A stretch of DNA of 64,000 nucleotides, taken from contig UROF01000001.1 of assembly GCA_900549475.1 (NCBI GenBank), forward strand, positions 62,001-126,000, in the 5' to 3' direction. Below the pieces are notes generated by a model. The model was not told where the DNA came from. It saw nothing but the letters and a program-made list of their open reading frames with translations, and did not search any database. Both the position numbers and the translations under genes were made by a program. Numbering within the stretch: position 1 is the first letter of the stretch; each line of letters begins with the position of its first letter. The stretch is from an uncultured Eubacteriales bacterium (lineage in GTDB: Bacteria; Bacillota; Clostridia; Oscillospirales; Oscillospiraceae). This document shows, piece by piece, positions 33,610 through 42,875 of the stretch.

Positions 33610-33759
33610 ATCTATGCCTCCTGTCGATCTGAAAATAGGGGATGGTATATAATTAGTCTATAGTATTTCCCTGCGGGATGCAAGTCCTTACCTGGAAATT
33701 TTGCGGGGAGACTGCCTGTACACTTCCGCCCAAAGCAAATATGGGATTGGTATGCATGG

Positions 33760-33788
33760 TTGACAGGAGCATATGTTCATGGTACAAT
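33760..33788 (+). promoter_or_regulatory. Promoter of the ABC-F gene leader
   Basis: TTGACA (33760-33765) and TACAAT (33783-33788) with 17 bases between, close to consensus. Start near 33795 gives a leader of about 315 bases before the ABC-F ATG at 34110. Confidence 0.8.
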
Positions 33789-33818
33789 CATAAAAAATTA
33801 CAGGAAAGGGCTGAAAAA

Positions 33819-33830
33819 ATGCGCAAGTAA
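33819..33830 (+). CDS. Possible three-codon upstream ORF (Met-Arg-Lys)
   Basis: ATG CGC AAG TAA has the good ribosome site AGGAAAGGG (33802-33810) eight bases upstream and begins about 24 bases after the predicted transcript start. Short upstream ORFs before ABC-F resistance genes are known to sense ribosome-targeting antibiotics by stalling. Too short to prove by sequence alone. Confidence 0.45.
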   Translation: MRK

Positions 33831-33835
33831 TCTGA

Positions 33836-33951
33836 TTTTCGTGTTGCAGAGTATATCCGGGGAGGCGCACGCAAAGCGTGGGCCTTGACTTTGCTGCCGA
33901 AAGTCAGAGTGTGCATTTGTCATAGGCCCTTTTTTGCTGCAACACGAGAAT
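33836..33951 (+). promoter_or_regulatory. Attenuator in the ABC-F leader
   Basis: The terminator stem GGGCCT (33880-33885) with AGGCCC, and an inner TGACTTT/AAAGTCA, is followed by TTTTTT (33932-33937). An outer long pairing joins CGTGTTGCAG (about 33840-33849) with CTGCAACACG (about 33939-33948) around it. The upstream half of that pairing starts just after the three-codon ORF, where a stalled ribosome could disturb folding. Confidence 0.65.
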
Positions 33952-34109
33952 GGGAAGCATGCGGAATTGCTATGTTTCCCCACAGAAGTCCCTGCTGTAG
34001 GAACAGCGGTATAGGTGCGGCTATCGGTCTATGTCTTTATGCTCTGCTTTCGGTTTACCGGGAGCAGTTTTTATTGTCCGGCGCTGAGCCGGGCAGAAAG
34101 GAGGCCAAT

Positions 34110-35669
34110 ATGCTGCAGGTAAACCACCTGACACTTGTCCATCGCCGCGATCTAAGGACGTTGGTAGAGGACTTTTCATTTGTTTTGCATGAAGGGGACA
34201 AAGCGGCTGTGATCGGGGAGGAGGGAAATGGAAAATCCACCCTTATCCAATGGATCTACGATCCCCACCGCATAGAAGCATACTGTCAGTACAGCGGAAA
34301 TGTGCGAAAAGAAGGGAGTATAGGCTATCTGGCCCAGGAGCTGGGGGAAGAAGAGCGAAGGATGAGTGTATATGAGTACTGCTGCCTCAGTGTCAACTTT
34401 TCATCTCTGACACCATCAGAACTGGGTGAGATCAGCAGGCAGCTTTGCTTTAACATGGAGAAATATTTCAGCGAGCAGTCGGTAGGTACTCTCTCCGGCG
34501 GAGAGCGTCTCAAACTACAGCTCAGCCGTCTGCTCTTTGATCGACCCACCATTCTTTTGCTGGATGAGCCCTCCAGCGACCTGGATATCAGCACGCTTCA
34601 ATGGCTGGAAGGCTTTTTGAATAGCTATAAAGGTATTATACTTTACATTTCACATGACGAAATGCTGTTGGAGAATACAGCAAATGTGATCCTTCACCTC
34701 GAGCATCCCCGGGAGGGAAAACCACCCCGCTGCACGGTCATCCGCTCTGGATACCGCGAATATGCGCTCCGAAGGGAATCTGCCATTCAAAATCAAACTC
34801 GGCAGGCCAGAAAAGAGAAGGAAGAGTACGACAAAAAAATGGACAGATTTCGCAGGATACAGCAGAGTGTAGAACACGCTCAAAATGCAGTATCTCGCCA
34901 GGACCCCAGTACCGGGCGCCTGCTGAAGAAAAAGATGCACTCCGTGCAGTCTATGGGGCGGCGGTTCCAACGGGAGGCCCAGCAGCTGACAGCTTTGCCG
35001 GAGGTGGAGGAAGAGGTATTTCTCCGATTTGCGCCAGAGGACACCCCACCTGCCGGAAAGATCATTCTGGATCTGAATCTGCCTGAATTGCGAACTGAGG
35101 ACCACATCCTTGCCCGAAATATCCGTCTTTTTATTCGAGGCGGAGAGAAAATCGGCATTATTGGCAGAAACGGCGCAGGAAAGACCACCTTGATCCGGCA
35201 TGTGGCGGAGCTGCTCCTCAGCCGACGGGATCTGAAGGTTGGCTATATGCCGCAGGACTACGAGGAGGGACTTCCCGGCAACTGCACTCCGGTAGAGTAT
35301 TTGGCACCTTCCGGCATCTCGGAGGATATCACCAGAGCCAGGACCTTTCTAGGCAGTATCCGATTCGCCAAAGAGGAGATGTTCCACGCCATCAGTCAGC
35401 TCTCTGGAGGGCAGAAAGCGAAATTGCTTCTTACAAAGCTGATGCTGGACGGGTCAAATGTCCTGATATTGGATGAACCTACCCGGAATTTTTCACCGCT
35501 GTCCGGCCCGCAGGTGCGCCGGGTACTCAGCGGCTTCCCCGGCGTTATTATCAGCATATCTCATGACAGAAAATTTTTATTAGAAGTATGTGACAAGCTG
35601 TATTCCCTTACAGATAATGGACTGATATCTACGGATCGAAGCCAACTGAATGGGGAAGAGTACCTATGA
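34110..35669 (+). CDS. ABC-F family ATPase, probable ribosome-protection (antibiotic resistance) type
   Basis: A 519-residue cytosolic protein with two ABC domains and no membrane part. Domain 1: Walker A GEEGNGKST, signature LSGGERLKLQ, Walker B LLLDEPSSDLD. A long charged linker (about 210-290) follows. Domain 2: GRNGAGKTT, LSGGQKAKLL and LILDEPTRNFSPLSG, which differs from the usual EPTNHLD. ABC-F proteins bind the ribosomal E site and displace antibiotics or relieve stalls. The attenuated leader with a tiny upstream ORF favours a drug-inducible resistance role, but housekeeping members exist. ATG 34110 follows AAAGGAGG; a longer reading from 33885 overlaps the attenuator. Confidence 0.88.
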   Translation: MLQVNHLTLVHRRDLRTLVEDFSFVLHEGDKAAVIGEEGNGKSTLIQWIYDPHRIEAYCQYSGNVRKEGSIGYLAQELGEEERRMSVYEYCCLSVNFSSLTPSELGEISRQLCFNMEKYFSEQSVGTLSGGERLKLQLSRLLFDRPTILLLDEPSSDLDISTLQWLEGFLNSYKGIILYISHDEMLLENTANVILHLEHPREGKPPRCTVIRSGYREYALRRESAIQNQTRQARKEKEEYDKKMDRFRRIQQSVEHAQNAVSRQDPSTGRLLKKKMHSVQSMGRRFQREAQQLTALPEVEEEVFLRFAPEDTPPAGKIILDLNLPELRTEDHILARNIRLFIRGGEKIGIIGRNGAGKTTLIRHVAELLLSRRDLKVGYMPQDYEEGLPGNCTPVEYLAPSGISEDITRARTFLGSIRFAKEEMFHAISQLSGGQKAKLLLTKLMLDGSNVLILDEPTRNFSPLSGPQVRRVLSGFPGVIISISHDRKFLLEVCDKLYSLTDNGLISTDRSQLNGEEYL

Positions 35670-35773
35670 AGAAATCTGCCATTATGCTATATCCGCTGTT
35701 TCCCATGCAGAAGGTCAATTGCCTGATAAAATTGTTTTGCTTCTGCGCGAGATGATTTATAATTAGTGCAAAA

Positions 35774-35805
35774 AACGTGGGCCGGACAGTGCTCCGGCCC
35801 ACGTT
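35774..35805. terminator. Terminator of dapA (minus), also facing the ABC-F gene
   Basis: AACGTGGGCCGGA (35774-35786) pairs perfectly with 35793-35805. On the minus strand a TTTTTT run follows; on the plus strand the run is TTCGCTTT. Confidence 0.85.
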
Positions 35806-35841
35806 TCGCTTTCCATGTTACTATGATCAGCTGTGCTCTCT

Positions 35842-36726
35842 TTATACCAGTGCATACTGGGTCAGCACCTTCTGTAGACGCACACGGTTGCTCTCTTCCA
35901 TCTCGCACAGAGGAAGCCGGAAGATCTCCCGGCATTTGCCCATCATCGCCAGGGCGGTTTTCACCGGGATGGGGTTTACTTCCCAGAACAGAGCTTCGCA
36001 GAGCTTGCGCAGTTCCTGCTGCAGACGGCTGCCGGTAACAAAGTCTCCCCGGAGGCAGGCGTGGGTCATGCGGCACATGGCCTCCGGCATTACATTTGCC
36101 ACCACGGAAATCACGCCTACTCCGCCTTGCAGCATAATCGCAGCGGTCTCGTCGTCGTTGCCGGACCATATGTAGAAGTCCTCCGGACACAGTTCCCGTG
36201 TCCGCTGGATCAGCGCAAAGTCACCGCTGGCTTCTTTGACGCCCACAATGTTGGGATGGGCGGACAGGGCAGCATAGGTCTCCGCCGCACACTTAACACC
36301 TGTGCGTGAAGGGACGTTATAGAGAATCACCGGCTTGGTCACCGCATCCGCAATGGCCTGGTAGTGACGTACCAGCCCCCGCTGGGTGGCCTTGTTATAA
36401 TAGGGCGTAACTACCAGCAGGCCGTCAACCCCTGCGGCTTCTGCCGCCTTTGATTGCTCAATGGCGGTGGCGGTGCAGTTGCCACCTGTGCCTGCAATGA
36501 CAGGTACCCGCCCGTTTACCTGGCTGACCACTGCGTCAATCGTGCGGGATCGTTCGGCTGCAGTCATGGTGGCTGCTTCGCCGGTGGTACCGCAGACAAT
36601 AATAGCATCCGTCCCCGCATTCAGCTGAAATTCCAGAAGATCGGAGAGGGCCGCATAGTCCACCCCGTCATTGGTAAAAGGCGTGATAATGGCCACGCCG
36701 GAGCCGGTAAAAACTGGCTGTTTCAC
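35842..36726 (-). CDS. dapA: 4-hydroxy-tetrahydrodipicolinate synthase
   Basis: A 294-residue TIM-barrel enzyme that condenses pyruvate with aspartate semialdehyde, first committed step to diaminopimelate, lysine and spore dipicolinate. Seen: CGTTGEAATMTAAERSRTI (about 45-63), the catalytic Tyr in VILYNVPSRTG (about 133-143) and the Schiff-base Lys in VGVKEASGD (about 160-168). GTG 36726 is the start, with CGGGAGGT upstream. asd, which makes its substrate, lies 264 bases upstream on the same strand but is separated by a hairpin. Confidence 0.95.
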   Translation of the reverse strand: MKQPVFTGSGVAIITPFTNDGVDYAALSDLLEFQLNAGTDAIIVCGTTGEAATMTAAERSRTIDAVVSQVNGRVPVIAGTGGNCTATAIEQSKAAEAAGVDGLLVVTPYYNKATQRGLVRHYQAIADAVTKPVILYNVPSRTGVKCAAETYAALSAHPNIVGVKEASGDFALIQRTRELCPEDFYIWSGNDDETAAIMLQGGVGVISVVANVMPEAMCRMTHACLRGDFVTGSRLQQELRKLCEALFWEVNPIPVKTALAMMGKCREIFRLPLCEMEESNRVRLQKVLTQYALV

Positions 36727-36889
36727 AAGGCTACCTCCCGTATGTCATGCTTTTATGGCTTACTTGCAGTATATATCTTTATAATATGCAATATAATCCC
36801 ATTCAGTGCCAAATACCTTGCAAAACATGTCCTATATTTTCACCAGACAGGATGGCGGGAGGAGTAGAAGGAGAGGCACACTGTAAGAG

Positions 36890-36918
36890 AAGAGGCGGAG
36901 ATTTACTCTCCGCCTCTT
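36890..36918 (-). terminator. Hairpin between asd and dapA
   Basis: AAGAGGCGGAG (36890-36900) pairs perfectly with CTCCGCCTCTT (36908-36918); on the minus strand TCTCTTA follows. It would reduce read-through from asd into dapA. The rest of 36727-36989 is AT-rich near dapA (possible promoter, none convincing) and otherwise empty. Confidence 0.6.
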
Positions 36919-36989
36919 GTGTTCCGTATGTGTTTTCCGAACCAAATAGATGGACTGACTGTGTTTCCGGATCAGCGCGATGCTGTTTT

Positions 36990-38081
36990 TTATTGAGCTG
37001 TGATATACCCTTCGGCGCACAGCAGCTCCGCCAGGAGAACAGCACCGCCAGCGGCGCCGCGGAGGGTGTTGTGGCTCAGGCAGACAAACTTATAGTCGTA
37101 CTGGGTATCGGGCCGCAGGCGTCCGATGGACACCGCCATACCGTTTTCCAGCATCCGGTCCAGCTTTGTCTGGGGCCGGTTTTCCTCCTCGAAGTAGTGA
37201 AGGAACTGCTTGGGAGCAGAGGGAAGGTTCAGCTCCTGGGCACGGCCGGAGAAAGCGGCCCAGTCAGCTTTGATCTGCTCCATAGTGGGCTTGCAGCCCT
37301 CCTTGAAGGACATGAAGCAGGCCGCCATATGGCCATCGGAGCAGGCCACGCGGAAGCACTGGGCGGTAATAGAGGGGCCGTCGGCCAGCACCAGCTTGCC
37401 GTCCTCAATGTGGCCCCACAGCTTCATGGGCTCCTTCTCACTCTTCTCTTCCTCGCCGCCGATATAGGGGATGCAGTTGTCTACCATCTCAGGCCAGCGC
37501 TCAAAGGTCTTGCCGGCACCGGAAATGGCCTGATAGGTGCAGACCAGGGCCTTGTCCAGACCATACTTCAGCAGGGGATGGAGGGCGGGGACATAGGACT
37601 GCAGGGAGCAGTTGGACTTGACGGCCACAAAGCCCCGCTTGGTTCCCAGGCGCTTGCGCTGCTGGTCGATGAGGCGGATGTGGTCGGCATTGATCTCAGG
37701 CACCACCATGGGGACGTCCTCCGTCCAACGGTGGGCGCTGTTGTTGGATACCACAGGGCACTCCAGCTTGGCGTACTTCTCCTCCAGGGCCCGGATCTCC
37801 TCTTTCTTCATGTCAACAGCACAGAACACGAAGTCCACCATGCCGGCAAGTTTCTCCGCGTCTGCCTGGGCGTCCATGACCACCAGCTGCTTTGCCTCCT
37901 GGGGGATGGGAGAAGTCATAGCCCAGCGGCCGGCCACAGCTTCCTCATAAGTCTTGCCGGCGCTGCGGGCGCTGGCGGCAACGGCGGTAAGCTTGAACCA
38001 GGGATGCCCCTCCATCAGGGTCACAAAACGCTGTCCCACCATTCCGGTGCATCCGATGATGCCAACACGGTACTGCTGCAT
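36990..38081 (-). CDS. asd: Aspartate-semialdehyde dehydrogenase (archaeal/fungal type)
   Basis: A 363-residue NADP enzyme reducing aspartyl phosphate to aspartate semialdehyde, the branch precursor of lysine/DAP, threonine and methionine. The N-terminal nucleotide motif is YRVGIIGCTGMVGQRFV, and the active-site Cys is in AVKSNCSLQSYVPALHPL (about 155-172), followed by AISGAGKTFERWPEM. The SNCS context and the length fit the archaeal-type enzyme rather than the usual bacterial one. ATG 38081 follows TTAGGAGGTAAC. Confidence 0.94.
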   Translation of the reverse strand: MQQYRVGIIGCTGMVGQRFVTLMEGHPWFKLTAVAASARSAGKTYEEAVAGRWAMTSPIPQEAKQLVVMDAQADAEKLAGMVDFVFCAVDMKKEEIRALEEKYAKLECPVVSNNSAHRWTEDVPMVVPEINADHIRLIDQQRKRLGTKRGFVAVKSNCSLQSYVPALHPLLKYGLDKALVCTYQAISGAGKTFERWPEMVDNCIPYIGGEEEKSEKEPMKLWGHIEDGKLVLADGPSITAQCFRVACSDGHMAACFMSFKEGCKPTMEQIKADWAAFSGRAQELNLPSAPKQFLHYFEEENRPQTKLDRMLENGMAVSIGRLRPDTQYDYKFVCLSHNTLRGAAGGAVLLAELLCAEGYITAQ

Positions 38082-38153
38082 AATTGTTACCTCCTAAGCA
38101 ATTGTGTCCACAGGGCGGCCGGGGGAGACAGGGGAAATCCGTCGATTCATGTC

Positions 38154-38182
38154 TTGAAAAAGAGGCCGCTGCCGTGTATACT
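38154..38182 (+). promoter_or_regulatory. Promoter of the SpoIID-like gene
   Basis: TTGAAA (38154-38159), 17 bases, TATACT (38177-38182). Start near 38189, leader about 88 bases. A vegetative-type promoter suggests the gene is not limited to sporulation. Confidence 0.7.
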
Positions 38183-38220
38183 AATGTATGCATTGCGCAG
38201 ACTTTTGCGATTTGATGTAA

Positions 38221-38249
38221 GTCATACCACAGATTTTCCCCCCTGTCAA
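38221..38249 (-). promoter_or_regulatory. Promoter of asd
   Basis: Minus-strand TTGACA (38249-38244), 17 bases, TATGAC (38226-38221). Start near 38214, leader about 133 bases. This transcript runs through the opposing SpoIID-like promoter, so the two 5' ends overlap by about 25 bases. Confidence 0.62.
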
Positions 38250-38276
38250 CTGTAAACATCCCCTCCAGGAGGCTCT

Positions 38277-39983
38277 ATGTACAAGTTTTTACGCACTTTT
38301 TTACTCTGTTCATTTCTGACGGTCATATTGACTGTTTATGCCTATGCTGCGGAGGACACTTTAAAAGTTGGCCTCTATTACGGCAGCAACGCACTCTTCT
38401 CTGCCAACCTGCAAAACGAGCAGGGTTCCGGCTACAGTCTGGGCTGGTTTGACGAGACTACCCGTGCCTTTACCGAGATCGGTCAGCTGTCCAACGAGAA
38501 GATCTCCATGACCGCTGATGGTGCGATCTATATTAAAAGTGGGAAGTATTATTCCTCTGCCCAGACCGGAGCGGAGGCTGTTATTGGCGGCTACCACGTC
38601 CAGCTCAATGATACATTCACCTCCTTCCAGGAGGCCTCCTATGTGGCCGGACAGTTCGACTCCGGATTTGTGGCCTATATCAACAACACCTATAGGGTGA
38701 GAGTCAACAACTTCCTCAGTAGGGAAGAAGCCGAGATCGCTGCGGCAACATACGCCACTTATACCTGGAATGACCTCTATGGCCAGGTTCACAGCTTCTC
38801 CGGATCAGCGGTAGCCCCCAGCGTTACCGGTGTCACTGTCACAGTGACAGGCAGCAGCCAGATCCTCTTTGAATTTGACTGTTCCGGAGCCAAGAGCCTG
38901 GGAATCCAGCCCAATGGTCAGGGAGGCAAAGCACTGACCTGGTTCAAGGGTTATAAATGGTACGGCGGCTTTGAGTACCGCCGTGTCACCGGAGGCAATA
39001 TCAACGTCATCAATGTGGTGAATATCGACGACTATGTCAAGGGTGTCCTGCCCTATGAGATGAGCCCCAGCTGGCCCTTGGAGGCTTTGAAGGCCCAGGC
39101 AGTATGTGCCAGAACGTATGCACTGCTCCAGACCAAGCACTACAAGAGCTATAAGTTTGACGTGTGCAATACCACAGACTGCCAGGTGTATTACGGCGCC
39201 AACAAAGCCAGCAGCCTGACCGACCAGGCGGCGGATGAGACCGCAGGGATGGTGGCTACCTATGATGGGGCCTACGCTGAGCTGTATTATTACTCCAGCA
39301 ATGGCGGCGCATCGGAGAATTCTGAAAACGTCTGGACCAAAGCTCTGCCTTATCTGGTAGGGAAGATAGACCCCTATGAGGATGCCTCTTCGATTCCCGG
39401 ATATTCCTACACCGTCAGCTACACCTATGACCAGCTGACACAGATGCTGCAGAAGAAGGGCTATAGCATCGGCCAGATCTGCAGTGTGGCCATCACCCGG
39501 ACCACCGCGGTGGGGAACGTACGGGAGATCACTTTCACCGACACTGCGGGCAAGACCGTAAAAGTTACTGGTGAGACCTGCCGGACCATTTTCTACACAA
39601 CTCTGTTTGGCGAGACGAAATCCGTAAAGAGCATGCGTTTCACCATCAATGGCGGAGGCAGTACTGGCGGCAACTACTATCTGGGCGGCGCCAGCGTACA
39701 GGACCTGGAAGGGCTCTATACCATTACCGGGTCCGGTACAGTGGGACAGATCGGCGGGGGAGACGTATATGTGGCCTCCGGCTCCGGGACCACACCTCTC
39801 ACCGGCGGCGGCAGCAGCACCGGCTCCGCTGATCCCAACGGGATCACCATTACCGGCACCGGCTCCGGACACAATGTAGGCATGAGCCAGTACGGAGCCA
39901 AGGCTATGGCGGAGCAGGGATATACATATGCGGATATTCTCAGCTTCTATTTCACTGGCATTACCCTGGAAAGGATCGGATAA
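38277..39983 (+). CDS. SpoIID/LytB-domain lytic transglycosylase, secreted
   Basis: A 568-residue protein with a signal peptide (about 1-25, ending AYAAEDT). An N-terminal SPOR-like region (about 30-165) is followed by the SpoIID domain. The catalytic glutamate is in [20 protein letters not shown] (about residues 259-278), followed by CARTYAL and DCQVYYGA. The C-terminal part ends with [19 protein letters not shown], the typical second motif. SpoIID cuts denuded glycan strands during engulfment; LytB-type relatives modify autolysins in growing cells. It is longer than true SpoIID (about 340), and a vegetative-type promoter precedes it, so a growth role is likely. Confidence 0.88.
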   Translation: MYKFLRTFLLCSFLTVILTVYAYAAEDTLKVGLYYGSNALFSANLQNEQGSGYSLGWFDETTRAFTEIGQLSNEKISMTADGAIYIKSGKYYSSAQTGAEAVIGGYHVQLNDTFTSFQEASYVAGQFDSGFVAYINNTYRVRVNNFLSREEAEIAAATYATYTWNDLYGQVHSFSGSAVAPSVTGVTVTVTGSSQILFEFDCSGAKSLGIQPNGQGGKALTWFKGYKWYGGFEYRRVTGGNINVINVVNIDDYVKGVLPYEMSPSWPLEALKAQAVCARTYALLQTKHYKSYKFDVCNTTDCQVYYGANKASSLTDQAADETAGMVATYDGAYAELYYYSSNGGASENSENVWTKALPYLVGKIDPYEDASSIPGYSYTVSYTYDQLTQMLQKKGYSIGQICSVAITRTTAVGNVREITFTDTAGKTVKVTGETCRTIFYTTLFGETKSVKSMRFTINGGGSTGGNYYLGGASVQDLEGLYTITGSGTVGQIGGGDVYVASGSGTTPLTGGGSSTGSADPNGITITGTGSGHNVGMSQYGAKAMAEQGYTYADILSFYFTGITLERIG

Positions 39984-39988
39984 ACTAC

Positions 39989-41026
39989 GTGAAGACACAT
40001 GATTTCTATTTTGACCTGCCGGAGGAGCTGATTGCTCAGACGCCGCTGCAGCGGCGGGATGGCTCCCGGCTGCTGGTACTGGACAAGGAGACTGGAGCTT
40101 GGGAACACCGGCACTTCTTCGACCTGCCGGATCTGCTCAGACCCGGCGACTGCCTCATTATGAATGACTCCCGGGTGCTGCCTGCCCGTCTTTTAGGCAA
40201 TCGCGTCCACAGCGACGGTACAGTAGGCGGTGCCTGCGAGGTACTGCTGCTCATTGACCGGGGTGACAACGTATGGGAATGCCTGGTCCGTCCAGGAAAA
40301 AAGCTGCGTACCGGCGCGAAGGTGACTTTCGGCAGCGGAGAGCTTACGGCAGAGATCGTGGGCGAGGTGGAAGGCGGCAACCGCTTGGTTCGCTTTGCCT
40401 ATGAAGGGATCTTCCTGGAGGTACTGGAGCGCTTGGGCCGGATGCCTCTGCCCCCCTACATTAAGGCGGAGCTGCAGGATCAGGAGCGCTATCAGACCGT
40501 TTACTCCCGGGTCAACGGCTCTGCTGCCGCTCCTACCGCGGGACTCCACTTCACCAAGGAACTGATGGAGGAAGTGGAACGGCGGGGTGTCAGTATCGGC
40601 TTTGTTACCCTCCACGTAGGTCTTGGCACCTTCCGTCCCGTGAAGGAGGAGGAGATCACCGACCATGATATGCACAGTGAGTACTGCATTATTCCTCAGG
40701 AGACGGCGGATCTCATCAATCGCACCAAGGCCGCAGGCGGCCGGGTGATCTGTGTGGGCACTACTTCCTGTCGTACCCTGGAGAGCTGGGCAGGGGAGGA
40801 CGGCCACATGGAGGCCAAGGCGGGGTGGACCAACATCTTCATCTACCCCGGTTACCGTTTTAAAGTGATGGATGCCCTTATTACCAACTTTCATCTGCCG
40901 GAGAGCACCCTTATCATGCTGGTATCTGCTCTGGCAGGCCGGGAGCATATTCTGGCAGCCTACAACGAGGCTGTAAAGGAACGGTATCGGTTCTTTTCCT
41001 TTGGCGACGCCATGTTTATTCGATAG
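39989..41026 (+). CDS. queA: S-adenosylmethionine:tRNA ribosyltransferase-isomerase
   Basis: A 345-residue enzyme that transfers and isomerises ribose from AdoMet onto preQ1-tRNA, giving epoxyqueuosine. Seen: [20 protein letters not shown] at the start, [15 protein letters not shown] (about 52-66), and the conserved [15 protein letters not shown] and [20 protein letters not shown] near the end. GTG 39989 is used, five bases after the previous stop, with only a weak ribosome site (GGATCGGA), so it probably depends on translational coupling. tgt follows two genes later. Confidence 0.95.
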   Translation: MKTHDFYFDLPEELIAQTPLQRRDGSRLLVLDKETGAWEHRHFFDLPDLLRPGDCLIMNDSRVLPARLLGNRVHSDGTVGGACEVLLLIDRGDNVWECLVRPGKKLRTGAKVTFGSGELTAEIVGEVEGGNRLVRFAYEGIFLEVLERLGRMPLPPYIKAELQDQERYQTVYSRVNGSAAAPTAGLHFTKELMEEVERRGVSIGFVTLHVGLGTFRPVKEEEITDHDMHSEYCIIPQETADLINRTKAAGGRVICVGTTSCRTLESWAGEDGHMEAKAGWTNIFIYPGYRFKVMDALITNFHLPESTLIMLVSALAGREHILAAYNEAVKERYRFFSFGDAMFIR

Positions 41027-41038
41027 GGAGGTGCTGCT

Positions 41039-41290
41039 GTGCTGTCATTGCTGAAAGGTTATGTGGGAGAAACTGCCGCCCCCTTTATCTTTCTGGTGTT
41101 GTTCCTTGTCATCGGCGGCGGTGCCCTATGGCTTACCCCCAGGATCGCCCGATGGCTGGAAAAACAGGATCATAGACATCCCAGCTATTTTGATGGGATG
41201 ATGGAAGAAGACCCTGCCGCCAAAAAGACTGCAGAGGATCAAGAAAAGACCACCGGGGATGGTAAGGAACAGGCCCCGGGACAGGAGTAA
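41039..41290 (+). CDS. Small single-pass membrane protein between queA and tgt
   Basis: An 83-residue protein: one hydrophobic segment (about 12-34, APFIFLVLFLVIGGGALWL), a short basic stretch, and a highly charged Lys/Glu/Asp tail. GTG 41039 follows GGAGGTGCTGCT. No family recognised. It ends three bases before tgt and is clearly within the queuosine operon, though a link to queuosine is only positional. Confidence 0.78.
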   Translation: MLSLLKGYVGETAAPFIFLVLFLVIGGGALWLTPRIARWLEKQDHRHPSYFDGMMEEDPAAKKTAEDQEKTTGDGKEQAPGQE

Positions 41291-41293
41291 AGG

Positions 41294-42427
41294 ATGTTCG
41301 AGATCATCAAAACTCAGGGCCGCGCCCGGCGCGGCCGTTTTTCCTGCGCCCACGGGGGCATCGTGGAGACCCCTGTCTTTATGAATGTAGGAACCCAGGG
41401 CGCCATTAAAGGGGCTCTGAGTGCCCACGATCTGAAACAAATCAAATGTCAGATCGAGCTGAGCAACACCTACCACCTCCACCTGCGGCCCGGCGATGAC
41501 GTGGTCCGGGCTCTGGGCGGGCTCCACAAGATGATGGACTGGGATGGTCCTATCCTTACCGACTCCGGAGGATTCCAGGTGTTCTCCCTGTCCGGTCTGC
41601 GGAAGATCACCGAGGAGGGGGTAACCTTTGCCTCCCACATTGATGGCCGTCGGATTTTTATGGGGCCGGAGGAGTCCATGCGCATCCAGGCCAATCTGGG
41701 CAGTGATATAGCCATGGCTTTCGACGAGTGTGTGGAGAACCCTGCGCCCTACGACTATGTGAAAGCCTCCTGTGAGCGTACCCTGCGCTGGCTGGAACGG
41801 TGCGTAGCGGAGCATCAACGGCTGGTAGCCGAACCGGACTGCTTGAACCCTGGTCAGATGCTCTTTGGCATCAACCAGGGGGGCACCTACGAGGACCTGC
41901 GGGTCTGGCACATGGATGAGATCGCAAAGCTCCCCTGCGATGGCTATGCCATCGGAGGCCTGGCAGTAGGGGAGGAGACCCAGGTGATGTATGACATCAT
42001 CGATGCAGTGGAGCCCCACATGCCCGCAGATAAACCCCGCTACCTCATGGGCGTGGGAACGCCCTCCAATATCATCGAGGGGGTCTACCGGGGAGTGGAC
42101 TTTTTCGACTGCGTCATGCCTGCCCGGAACGCCCGACATGGTCGGCTGTTTACCTGGCAGGGCAGCCTCAATATCAAAAACGAGAAGTATAAGCTGGATA
42201 CCCAGCCCATTGACCCGGAATGTGACTGCCCTGTGTGCCGCAGCTTCTCCCGTGCCTATCTCCGCCACCTGTTTAAGGCGGAGGAGATGCTGGCTATGCG
42301 CCTTGCGGTGATGCACAATCTCTGGTTCTACAATACCCTGATGGAGCGCATCCGCGGGGCTCTGGACAGCGGAGATTATGATGCCTTCCGCAGTCACTAC
42401 AGTCCTCTGTTGGAGCAGAAAATTTAG
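41294..42427 (+). CDS. tgt: tRNA-guanine transglycosylase
   Basis: A 377-residue TIM-barrel enzyme that swaps guanine-34 for preQ1 in Asn, Asp, His and Tyr tRNAs. Active-site Asp regions are LTDSGGFQVFSL (about 88-99) and VDFFDCVMPARNARHG (about 269-284). The zinc site is CDCPVCRSFSRAYLRHL (about 314-330) with its last His in MHNLWFYN. Length is normal. The ATG at 41294 has only AGGAGTAAAGG upstream, from the end of the previous gene. Confidence 0.96.
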   Translation: MFEIIKTQGRARRGRFSCAHGGIVETPVFMNVGTQGAIKGALSAHDLKQIKCQIELSNTYHLHLRPGDDVVRALGGLHKMMDWDGPILTDSGGFQVFSLSGLRKITEEGVTFASHIDGRRIFMGPEESMRIQANLGSDIAMAFDECVENPAPYDYVKASCERTLRWLERCVAEHQRLVAEPDCLNPGQMLFGINQGGTYEDLRVWHMDEIAKLPCDGYAIGGLAVGEETQVMYDIIDAVEPHMPADKPRYLMGVGTPSNIIEGVYRGVDFFDCVMPARNARHGRLFTWQGSLNIKNEKYKLDTQPIDPECDCPVCRSFSRAYLRHLFKAEEMLAMRLAVMHNLWFYNTLMERIRGALDSGDYDAFRSHYSPLLEQKI

Positions 42428-42430
42428 GAC

Positions 42431-42459
42431 TTGCCAAATCTGTCCACATTTTGTATAAT
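42431..42459 (+). promoter_or_regulatory. Predicted promoter of yajC
   Basis: TTGCCA (42431-42436), 17 bases, TATAAT (42454-42459). It begins just after the tgt stop, giving yajC an independent start near 42466. Confidence 0.68.
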
Positions 42460-42494
42460 ACGAGAAGTCTGTTCGTTTTGAAGGAGAGTATGAC

Positions 42495-42857
42495 ATGGAA
42501 CAGTTTTACAGCATTGGTATGATCCTGGTGATGATCGCCATCTTCTATTTCCTGATGATCCGTCCGGAGAACAAGCGGAAAAAGCAGGCCGAGGAGATGC
42601 GCAACAGCCTGAAAAAGGGTGATCAGATTACCACGATCGGCGGCATTGTTGGTAAGATCGTCATGGTAGGCGAGGAGACCATTGTCATCGAGACCAGTGA
42701 TGACCGGGTCCGCATGGAGCTGACCAAGTGGGCTGTCTCCACCAACAACAGCCAGCAGCCTGTTGACAAGAAGGCTTCCAAGAAGGCTAAGGCTGAGGAG
42801 GAGGCCAAGGAGGAGCCCGCCAAGATCCCCGAGGGTTCTGACAACGAGGTCAAGTAA
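42495..42857 (+). CDS. yajC: Preprotein translocase subunit YajC
   Basis: A 120-residue protein with one N-terminal membrane helix (about 6-23) followed by the family block FLMIRPENKRKKQAEEMRNSL and GDQITTIGGIVGKI (about 17-59). YajC is an accessory of the SecDF complex. The C-terminal third is a Lys/Glu/Ala-rich tail, longer than in the shortest members. ATG 42495 follows AAGGAGAG. Position after queA-tgt is widely conserved in bacteria. Confidence 0.94.
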   Translation: MEQFYSIGMILVMIAIFYFLMIRPENKRKKQAEEMRNSLKKGDQITTIGGIVGKIVMVGEETIVIETSDDRVRMELTKWAVSTNNSQQPVDKKASKKAKAEEEAKEEPAKIPEGSDNEVK

Positions 42858-42875
42858 ACAACGTTTCCCTACGCA

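Noticed and set aside
38082..38276. Lysine riboswitch before asd
   Set aside because: The leader is about 133 bases and lacks the five-helix signature and conserved loops of the lysine riboswitch.
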